A DNA stretch of 64,000 nt. It comes from an uncultured Clostridia bacterium. Its GTDB lineage: Bacteria > Bacillota > Clostridia > Oscillospirales > Acutalibacteraceae. The stretch's first letter is position 1. Every line of letters starts with the position of its first letter. This document shows, piece by piece, positions 57,885 through 64,000 of this stretch. The translations under genes were made by a program, and so were the position numbers. The notes under the pieces were generated by a model. The model was not told the DNA's origin. It ran no database searches and saw only the letters and a program-made list of their open reading frames with translations. The stretch covers positions 62,001-126,000 of the forward strand of contig CALEHY010000010.1 of assembly GCA_937876375.1 (NCBI GenBank), read 5' to 3'.

Positions 57885-59597
57885 ATGAAAAGGGTATTAT
57901 CTATTGTTTTGTCAGTTGCAATGCTGTGTAGCCTTGCACTACCAATATCGGTATCATCTGCTACGAAAAATAACAACCCAGTAATCAAGGGATATTATGC
58001 TGATCCTGATATTGACGTATTTGGGTGCAAGTACTGGATTTATCCAACGACTGATGGTAATCCTGGATGGTCTGGAACACAGTTTCATGCTTTTTCGTCC
58101 GAGGATTTGGTTAACTGGACTGATGAGGGCGTTATTCTCGACGTTGCTGACAAAAATCCAGGACAGAACAAGAATGGCGTGCAGATTGCGTCATCATCTT
58201 GGAGTGCTGGCAACGCTTGGGCACCATCTATCGAATGTATGGATGGCAAATATTATTTCTACTACTGTGGCAGAATTAAGGAAGATTTGCTAGAAACCTA
58301 TGCTGTTTTAAATCCGGATGGCTATTATAACGACAAAGCTATTGGCGTTGCTGTGTCCGACAATCCAGCTGGTCCATTCGTTGCTAGTGGCGAGCCTATA
58401 CTTTATCCGGCAATGCTACGAGATAAGGGACTTGATATCGGTCAGGTTATTGATCCATCTGTATTTGTTGATACTGATGGCACAGCTTATCTTTTCTTTG
58501 GTAATGGTGCAGCATATGGTGTTAAGCTGGCTGAAGACAAAACACAGATTGACGAGTCATCACTTATTCAGTACAAAATCAGCGAATTTAGAGAGTCACT
58601 TGTTGTGTTTAAACGAGGTAAGGATTACTATTTCACTTGGTCCGATGATGACACAGCTAGCGATAACTACAGGGTAAACTATTGTATTGCTCGTAACTTA
58701 TCTAATAGCACTATTATTGCTAAGGATGATACAATTCTTCAAAAGGATGAGAGCAAGAATATCTATGGCACAGGTCATCAGTCAATATTATATGATGCAG
58801 AGACTGACAAGTGCTATATTGCTTATGGCAGACATAACTTCACTAATGGGGCTTGCCATGATGATGCTGGTAATTTTAGAGAGGTGTGTATCGACGAGGT
58901 AACCTTTAACGCTCGTGGAAAAATCAATTCTATTACACCAACTAATACTGGCGTTAGTGCTAGACTACTACATAATCTTAATATTAAACGAACACCTGCT
59001 ACCTGTACAAATGATGGCAAGGAAATATCAGAATGCACAAAATGTGGCGAGAAGAAAACTACTGTTTTATATTCGTTAGGACATGATTACAAGGAGTATG
59101 TCAACAGATACAATCGTTGTGACAAGTCTGATGAAGAGGTTAGAGAGTGCAGACGCTGTGGACTAAAGCAGGTAATGCCAATTAGCCCGGTCACAAAGCA
59201 TAATATGACCTCAAAGGTGACTAAAAGTGCCACATATTCATCCACGGGTGTTAGAACATACTACTGTACAAAATGTAGCTACAAGTACACCAAGACGATA
59301 GCAAAACTAACTGTTGCAAAGCCTACTAATGTAACTATTACTGGTAAATCAAAGTCGTTTGTTCTAAAGTGGAGCAAGAACTCAAAGGCTACTGGATATC
59401 AAATCCAGTACACAACTGACAGCTCGTTCAAATCTGGTATTAAATCATACAAGATAACAAGTAATTCCACTGTATCAAAAACAGTAAAATCACTAAAGAA
59501 GAATAAGAAATATTATGTTCGCATTCGTGCATATAAGACATATAATGGCAAGAACTATTATTCTCCTTGGGTTAGTAAATCAGTAAAGACAAAATAA
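57885..59597 (+). CDS. secreted glycoside hydrolase family 43 with CxxC repeats and FnIII domain
   Basis: A 570-aa exported enzyme. ATG 57885 follows GGAG; signal peptide MKRVLSIVLSVAMLCSLALPISVSS. GH43 propeller (about 30-365): base Asp in YYADPDIDVFG, WAPSIECMDGKYYFYY, VIDPSVFVDTDGTAYLFFG, and acid Glu in FRESLVVFKRGKDYYFTWS. Then three CxxC modules (ECTKCGEK, ECRRCGLKQ, YCTKCSYK; about 385-475) and a C-terminal FnIII domain (about 480-568). The modules resemble those of the protein at 17918-19285. Hydrolysis of arabinan/xylan side chains outside the cell is likely. Confidence 0.9.
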   Translation: MKRVLSIVLSVAMLCSLALPISVSSATKNNNPVIKGYYADPDIDVFGCKYWIYPTTDGNPGWSGTQFHAFSSEDLVNWTDEGVILDVADKNPGQNKNGVQIASSSWSAGNAWAPSIECMDGKYYFYYCGRIKEDLLETYAVLNPDGYYNDKAIGVAVSDNPAGPFVASGEPILYPAMLRDKGLDIGQVIDPSVFVDTDGTAYLFFGNGAAYGVKLAEDKTQIDESSLIQYKISEFRESLVVFKRGKDYYFTWSDDDTASDNYRVNYCIARNLSNSTIIAKDDTILQKDESKNIYGTGHQSILYDAETDKCYIAYGRHNFTNGACHDDAGNFREVCIDEVTFNARGKINSITPTNTGVSARLLHNLNIKRTPATCTNDGKEISECTKCGEKKTTVLYSLGHDYKEYVNRYNRCDKSDEEVRECRRCGLKQVMPISPVTKHNMTSKVTKSATYSSTGVRTYYCTKCSYKYTKTIAKLTVAKPTNVTITGKSKSFVLKWSKNSKATGYQIQYTTDSSFKSGIKSYKITSNSTVSKTVKSLKKNKKYYVRIRAYKTYNGKNYYSPWVSKSVKTK

Positions 59598-59601
59598 AAA
59601 A

Positions 59602-59632
59602 AGCGATGCAGATTATCTGCATCGCTTTTTGC
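59602..59632. terminator. bidirectional intrinsic terminator
   Basis: Stem AGCGATGCAGA (59602-59612) / 59616-59626 flanked by A-run and T-run; separates the GH43 gene and the convergent eda gene. Confidence 0.92.
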
Positions 59633-59644
59633 TTTATTATGGAT

Positions 59645-60301
59645 TTATTTTGCCATTTCTGCTCTAGCTTCCTTGATGCGCTGAACGAATAGCTTACCAG
59701 TCTCTGTAATCTTGTCGTAGTCACCAGTTTTTGCACCAGCGATTAGTGATGAACCTGCACCACAAGCGATAGCACCAGCCTTGATCCAATCCTTAACATT
59801 GTCTACGTCAACACCACCTGATGGCATCATAACAGCGTTTGGAATAGGGCCGTGGATATCTTTGATGAATGCTGGACCAGCGATATCACCAGGGAATACT
59901 TTTAGTACATCAGCGCCACATTCCATAGCAGCAACAGCCTCTGTTGGTGTGTAGATACCAGGCATTGATGGTACGCCATATCTGTTACATGTCTTTACTG
60001 TCTCTGGGTCAAAATATGGAGCAACGATATATTCAGCACCTGCTAGGATAGCAATTCTTGCTGTAGCAGCATCCATTACTGTGCCAGCACCGATGATGAT
60101 TTCGCCACTGTTGTACTTTGCCTTCATAGCTTCGATGAGCTTGTCAGCGTGTGGTACAGTGAATGTTAGCTCGATAGCAGCAACGCCACCAGCGATACAT
60201 GCGTCAGTAATTTTTTCAGCCTGCTCGATAGAGGTAGCACGAACAACAGCTACGATACCAACCTCTTGAATTTTTGCGAGTGTTTCGATTTTGTTTGCCA
60301 T
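59645..60301 (-). CDS. eda: KDPG/KHG aldolase
   Basis: Cleaves 2-keto-3-deoxy-6-phosphogluconate to pyruvate and glyceraldehyde-3-phosphate. 218 aa class I aldolase: catalytic Glu in AAIELTFTVPHA (about 42), VIIGAGTV...AEYIVAPYF, MPGIYTPTEAV, and Schiff-base Lys in ADVLKVFPGD (about 137). Last gene of the minus-strand uxaC-kdgK-eda operon; ends at the shared terminator. Confidence 0.96.
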   Translation of the reverse strand: MANKIETLAKIQEVGIVAVVRATSIEQAEKITDACIAGGVAAIELTFTVPHADKLIEAMKAKYNSGEIIIGAGTVMDAATARIAILAGAEYIVAPYFDPETVKTCNRYGVPSMPGIYTPTEAVAAMECGADVLKVFPGDIAGPAFIKDIHGPIPNAVMMPSGGVDVDNVKDWIKAGAIACGAGSSLIAGAKTGDYDKITETGKLFVQRIKEARAEMAK

Positions 60302-60347
60302 AATATTTCTCCTATAAAAGTTATTTCAAAAAGTATTAATTTTATAA

Positions 60348-61445
60348 TTATCTTTGAACTCTAGCGCCAGCACCGTTAACCTTTGCCTCAACCTCTTTTA
60401 GTGAAGCCATTGAGGTATCGCCAGGTGTTGTCATAGCGAGTGCACCGTGTACCACACCGTAGTTAACAGCCTTTTGTGCATCCTCGTATGTCATTAGACC
60501 ATAGATAAGACCAGATGCAAAGCTGTCGCCACCACCAACTCTGTCAAGAATTTCTAGACCTGGGTACTCTAGTGAGTTGTAGATTTTGCCATCAGCCCAG
60601 CAGATAGCCTTCCAGTCATTTACTGTAGCTGTCTTTACTGTACGAAGAGTTGTTGCGATAACCTTAAAGTTTGGATAAGCCTTTGTAACGGTCTCAATCA
60701 TCTTGTAGTAGCCGTCCATATTTAGTTCCTTAAGGTCAGCATCGTTGCCCTCAACCTCAAAGCCAAGAGATGCTGTAAAATCCTCTTCGTTACCAATCAT
60801 AACGTCAACATATTTTGCGATTTCTCTGTTTACTTCTTGTGCCTTTGCCTGACCACCGATATCCTTCCATAGTGATGGACGATAGTTTAGGTCGTAAGAC
60901 ACGATTGTGCCGTATTCCTTTGCTTTCTTAACGGCCTCGATACAGGTTTCGGCAGCAGTCTCTGATAGTGCAGCATAGATACCACCAGTGTGTAGCCATC
61001 TAACACCAAGTGTGCCAAAAATGTAGTCCCAGTCGATATCGCCTGGCTTTAGCTTTGATGCAGCTGTGTTGCCTCTGTCAGAAGCGCCTACAGCACCACG
61101 GATGCCGAATCCACGCTCTGTAAAGTTGATACCATTTCTAACTGTTCTTCCGATACCATCAAAAGGCATCCACTTGATGAGTGAGGTGTCAACTCCACCT
61201 TGAAGAATAAGGTCCTCCATTAGATATCCAATCTCGTTGTCAGCAAATGCTGTAACAACAGAGGTCTTTAGACCGAAGCATCTGCGTAGTCCACGAGCAA
61301 CGTTGTACTCGCCACCACCTTCCCAAGCTCTGAAAGAACGAGCAGTTTTGATTCTGCCTTCGCCTGGGTCAAGTCTTAGCATGATTTCGCCAAGAGAAAT
61401 TTCGTCGAACATACATTCTTCTTTTGGTCTTAAATTAAGGTTCAT
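60348..61445 (-). CDS. kdgK: PfkB-family 2-keto-3-deoxygluconate kinase
   Basis: Phosphorylates KDG to KDPG. A 365-aa ribokinase-family protein with the sugar-side WEGGGEYNVARGLRR, a middle region with HTGGIYAALSE and SYDLNYRPSLW, and the C-terminal anion hole with catalytic Asp in RVGGGDSFASGLIYG (Gly replaces Ala of the usual GAGD). Substrate is inferred from position between uxaC and eda. GGAG precedes ATG 61445. Confidence 0.92.
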   Translation of the reverse strand: MNLNLRPKEECMFDEISLGEIMLRLDPGEGRIKTARSFRAWEGGGEYNVARGLRRCFGLKTSVVTAFADNEIGYLMEDLILQGGVDTSLIKWMPFDGIGRTVRNGINFTERGFGIRGAVGASDRGNTAASKLKPGDIDWDYIFGTLGVRWLHTGGIYAALSETAAETCIEAVKKAKEYGTIVSYDLNYRPSLWKDIGGQAKAQEVNREIAKYVDVMIGNEEDFTASLGFEVEGNDADLKELNMDGYYKMIETVTKAYPNFKVIATTLRTVKTATVNDWKAICWADGKIYNSLEYPGLEILDRVGGGDSFASGLIYGLMTYEDAQKAVNYGVVHGALAMTTPGDTSMASLKEVEAKVNGAGARVQR

Positions 61446-61462
61446 TGTTTTGTTCTCCTATA

Positions 61463-62863
61463 TTAAAATTTGAAATAATTCATAGCGTTGTTGTAGCTGA
61501 TGCCTTGTACGATTTCTTTTAGGATATCCTCGTCGTATGCGTACCAGCCATCCTCAACCCATCTGCCAAGCAGACGGCACATAATTCTTCTGAAATATTC
61601 GTGTCTGCCATATGAGGTGAATGAGCGTGAGTCAGTTTCCATGCCGACGAATTTGCCTAGCACACCAAGATTGCCAAGGCTCTTCATCTGGTTGGTCATA
61701 CCATCCATTGTATCTAGGAACCACCAAGCAGGACCAAACTGAATTTTGCTATCAGCCTCTGTGCCTTGGAAATTTCCTAGCATTGTGGCAAGAACAGTGT
61801 TGTCCTTGTCGTTAAGGTTGAATAGTATTGTCTTTGGTAATTTGTTGTTGATATCAAGTGCGTCCATAAATCTTGACAGTGTGTGTGCGATTTCGCAATC
61901 ACCAACGCTGTCGAATCCGATATCAACCCCTCTTAGTTTAAATAATCTGGTGCTGTTGTTTCGCATAGCGCCGATATGTATTTCCATAGCCCAGTCAAGC
62001 TCGTGATATTTTTCGCCAAGTGTAATAAGCACAGGAGTGCGATACTTGTCACCCTCTGCTTGTGATACCTTTTCGCCAGCCATTGCTTTTTGGAATACAG
62101 CCTCGATTTCGTCATCGCTAGCAATATCATATGGAACATAGTCGAATGCTTGGTCTGATACCTTACAGCCGACCTCGTCGAAATAATCGCATCTCTTTAA
62201 TAGTGCAGTGATAACGTCCTTGTATGACTTAATTTCTATATCAGCAGCTTCGCCAAGTGCCTTTATATAATCAGCAAAGCCATCTAGGTGAATGTTTAGC
62301 GCCTTGTCAGGTCTAAAGCTTGGTAGCACCTTGCAATCAAATCCGTCGACATTCTTTAGCTTTTTGTGATACTCTAGTGTGTCGATAGGGTCATCAGTGG
62401 TGCAAACAACCTTTACATTTGATTTTGTGATAAGGCTTTGTGGTCTAAAGTCGCCATTTGCGATAGCCTCGTTTGCCTTGTCATATATCTCGCTTGCTGT
62501 CTTTGCATTTAGTGGTGTTGTGATACCGAAATATCTCTGCAATTCGATATGTGCCCAGTGATATAGTGGGTTGCCGATACAGTACTGTAATGTCTCACCA
62601 AATTTGATAAACTTGTCCTTTGGTGATGCGTTGCCAGTACAATATTCCTCATCAACGCCACAGCTACGCATAGCTCTCCACTTGTAGTGGTCGCCAGATA
62701 GCCAAAGCTGTGAAATGTTTGACGGCTGTTCGTTTTCGTATATTTCTTTTGGACTTAGGTGACAGTGGTAGTCACATATTGGCATATCCTCTGCAAAGTC
62801 GTGGAATAGCTTTTTTGCAGCAGGAGTGTCGAGCAAAAAGTCCTTGTCCATAAAATTGTTCAT
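61463..62863 (-). CDS. uxaC: glucuronate (uronate) isomerase
   Basis: Isomerises D-glucuronate to fructuronate and D-galacturonate to tagaturonate. 466 aa is the family length. Seen: PICDYHCHLSPKEIYEN (metal HxH), LYHWAHIELQRYFGI, TTDDPIDTLEYH, MEIHIGAMRNNSTRLF and the C-terminal MCRLLGRWVEDG. First gene of the minus-strand uronate operon with its own promoter. uxaA/uxaB for the galacturonate branch are not in the window. Confidence 0.97.
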   Translation of the reverse strand: MNNFMDKDFLLDTPAAKKLFHDFAEDMPICDYHCHLSPKEIYENEQPSNISQLWLSGDHYKWRAMRSCGVDEEYCTGNASPKDKFIKFGETLQYCIGNPLYHWAHIELQRYFGITTPLNAKTASEIYDKANEAIANGDFRPQSLITKSNVKVVCTTDDPIDTLEYHKKLKNVDGFDCKVLPSFRPDKALNIHLDGFADYIKALGEAADIEIKSYKDVITALLKRCDYFDEVGCKVSDQAFDYVPYDIASDDEIEAVFQKAMAGEKVSQAEGDKYRTPVLITLGEKYHELDWAMEIHIGAMRNNSTRLFKLRGVDIGFDSVGDCEIAHTLSRFMDALDINNKLPKTILFNLNDKDNTVLATMLGNFQGTEADSKIQFGPAWWFLDTMDGMTNQMKSLGNLGVLGKFVGMETDSRSFTSYGRHEYFRRIMCRLLGRWVEDGWYAYDEDILKEIVQGISYNNAMNYFKF

Positions 62864-62895
62864 TATGTTACTCCCGAATATCCATATTCTGTTTT

Positions 62896-62924
62896 ATTAT
62901 ATACCTATAATCTGTCTATTTCAA
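62896..62924 (-). promoter_or_regulatory. uxaC: promoter for uxaC-kdgK-eda
   Basis: Minus-strand TTGAAA (62919-62924), 17-nt spacer, TATAAT (62896-62901). Confidence 0.75.
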
Positions 62925-62967
62925 TATTAAAAGAGTTGATTTTTTATATAAATATATGAATTGTAGA

Positions 62968-62996
62968 TTGAATTTTTTAGTGATTTGATATACAAT
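62968..62996 (+). promoter_or_regulatory. promoter for TM2-domain protein
   Basis: TTGAAT (62968-62973), 17-nt spacer, TACAAT (62991-62996). It places transcription start after the ATG at 62985 and supports ATG 63030. Confidence 0.65.
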
Positions 62997-63029
62997 AAAT
63001 ATGAAATATATTTAGAGGAGGCATTTACT

Positions 63030-63578
63030 ATGTCATTTTGTCCAAATTGTGGCAAGGAGCTTGTCGAGGGCGAGGTTTGTACTTGTGCTAATCAGCCAGT
63101 AGAGGAGAATACAGCTCCACAGCCAGAAATCAATACTACAGAGGCTGCACCACAGCCAGAATACACAGCACCACAGCCAGAGTATGTTTCACCAGAATAT
63201 GCTGCACCTGACTATGCTGCTCCACAGCCAGATTTTGCGTATGGTGCACCATATTTCGCACCACCAGTTGCACCATCAAAGCCACAGCCTAGAAAGGATT
63301 ATCCAGAAGGATACAAGATTAGAAAGAAGTATGTTGCTGTTCTTCTTGGCTATTGCCTAGGTGTTTTTGGCATACATAATTTCTATCTTGGCAACAAGAA
63401 CAAGGGTCTTGCACAAGTACTTTTGGCAACAGTTGGCGCTATTTTCACCTTTGGTATCTCTACAGCAGCAGTTGCTATTTGGTCAATTGTTGAGACAACA
63501 CTGATTTTAACAGAGGATATCAACGCTGATGCAAACGGATTCAAAATCCAGACTCTTGAAGAGGCAATAAAGGACTAA
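63030..63578 (+). CDS. zinc-ribbon TM2-domain membrane protein
   Basis: A 182-aa protein; ATG 63030 with AGAGGAGG 8 nt upstream. An N-terminal half zinc ribbon (FCPNCGKEL...VCTCA) is followed by a Pro/Gln-rich linker with repeats of APQPEY type (about 28-90), and then a TM2 domain (about 105-175): KYVAVLLGYCLGVFGIHNFYLGNKNKG, with the conserved G-x-HxFYLG turn between two helices. TM2 proteins are widespread and mostly uncharacterised. Monocistronic with its own terminator. Confidence 0.9.
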   Translation: MSFCPNCGKELVEGEVCTCANQPVEENTAPQPEINTTEAAPQPEYTAPQPEYVSPEYAAPDYAAPQPDFAYGAPYFAPPVAPSKPQPRKDYPEGYKIRKKYVAVLLGYCLGVFGIHNFYLGNKNKGLAQVLLATVGAIFTFGISTAAVAIWSIVETTLILTEDINADANGFKIQTLEEAIKD

Positions 63579-63606
63579 TCCTGTTACAAATCACAAAATG
63601 CTATTT

Positions 63607-63637
63607 AAAACGAGGTGCTGTCACCTCGTTTTTTGTG
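63607..63637 (+). terminator. intrinsic terminator
   Basis: AAAACGAGGTG (63607-63617) / 63622-63632, CTGT loop, T-run. Confidence 0.9.
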
Positions 63638-63681
63638 TGATTGATAGAAAAATATGCTATTTATTCTTGCAATATTTACAA

Positions 63682-63710
63682 TTGAAAAAAATAGTACATA
63701 GTGGTACAAT
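63682..63710 (+). promoter_or_regulatory. promoter for right-edge gene
   Basis: TTGAAA (63682-63687), 17-nt spacer, TACAAT (63705-63710) with an upstream TG (extended -10). Confidence 0.65.
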
Positions 63711-63734
63711 GTAAAGAAAAAAGGAGTTTTTCCT

Positions 63735-64000
63735 ATGGCAAATATCTATACAATTAAAAGCAAGAGAAATGACAGAGTGTTCATCCATGTTATGCCTGGT
63801 CATTTTATTTCTGCAAATAATCATATGAACTATTATATCGGTACTTCCGATATAAAGCATAACCATAATGTGTCTACTGACGCTGCTATGCTACTAGCCG
63901 AGTACTACAACACAAATGACATACATATCGACACAGTTCTATGTCTATATGAAACACAGACACTTGGTGCATATATTGCTCATGAGCTATCTCGTCCTAC
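63735..64000 (+). CDS. phosphoribosyltransferase-like protein (3' end cut off by window)
   Basis: Frame open from ATG 63735, with AAGGAG about 9 nt upstream, through the window end: 88 codons and part of another. The start MANIYTIKSKRNDRVFIHVMPGHF, with HMNYYIGTSDIK and later VLCLYETQTLGAYIAHEL, resembles the N-terminus of clostridial orotate-phosphoribosyltransferase-like proteins. The PRPP-binding loop that would confirm this lies beyond the edge. Confidence 0.65.
   Translation, partial: MANIYTIKSKRNDRVFIHVMPGHFISANNHMNYYIGTSDIKHNHNVSTDAAMLLAEYYNTNDIHIDTVLCLYETQTLGAYIAHELSRP

Noticed and set aside
1..64000. Prophage, insertion sequence, CRISPR array, rRNA or tRNA genes
   Set aside because: No integrase, transposase, phage structural gene, spaced direct repeats or tRNA cloverleaf was found on reading both strands by eye.

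Overview
The window reads as a chromosomal segment of a low-GC, anaerobic, spore-forming Firmicute of the Clostridia, most like a gut Ruminococcaceae/Oscillospiraceae-type plant-fibre degrader. This is inference from gene content: an alpha/beta-type small acid-soluble spore protein, the sporulation pair YqfC/YqfD, split transketolase subunits, a GTP-dependent PEP carboxykinase, a DUF1934-argS pair, GH28/GH43 enzymes, a uronate catabolic pathway, and secreted proteins with FnIII and CxxC-repeat modules. I see no rRNA, tRNA, CRISPR array, transposase or prophage. Genes are tightly packed in short operons. Many have near-consensus sigma-A promoters (TTGAxx, 16-18 nt, TATAAT) and strong intrinsic terminators.

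Layout. 1-4.8 kb (minus): a cut-off radical SAM gene, argS, DUF1934, murI and ddl (tRNA charging and cell-wall precursors). 5.0-8.45 kb (plus): an unrecognised five-gene envelope operon with two architecturally paralogous membrane proteins, the best candidate for an undescribed system. 8.7-11 kb: serC-serA. 11-16.8 kb: GPH-family transporter, a DUF1624-like membrane protein, a GH28 enzyme, a SecB-like chaperone, a DUF6472 protein and a metallophosphoesterase. 16.9-23.3 kb: membrane-anchored XRE regulator, secreted transglutaminase-like protein, then the minus operon rpe - DUF4015-like - cadherin-like - mgtE. 23.5-29.2 kb: membrane protein, zinc-ribbon pseudokinase with PASTA repeats, SASP, GH43, aldo/keto reductase and small proteins. 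29.3-33.4 kb: a methionine operon (metF, separate MetH reactivation protein, truncated MetH, Rrf2 regulator). 33.5-36.1 kb (minus): dus-nagA-trmL. 36.2-41.5 kb: polA, rimI, an unknown membrane protein, tsaD.

41.7-49.1 kb is central carbon metabolism: pckA, split transketolase, pgk, tpiA and gpmI. 49.5-52.8 kb holds a 1028-aa secreted protein and an immediately downstream 51-aa peptide gene. 52.9-54.3 kb is yqfC-yqfD. 54.4-62.9 kb is uronate use: uxuA-uxuB, a secreted GH43, and the minus operon uxaC-kdgK-eda. Together these turn glucuronate into pyruvate and glyceraldehyde-3-phosphate, which the nearby triose-phosphate genes can process. The right edge has a TM2-domain protein and a truncated phosphoribosyltransferase-like gene.

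Start codons were moved downstream of the longest open frame wherever a Shine-Dalgarno sequence or promoter position argued for it. All family names are from recognition of sequence patterns by eye; no database search was run.
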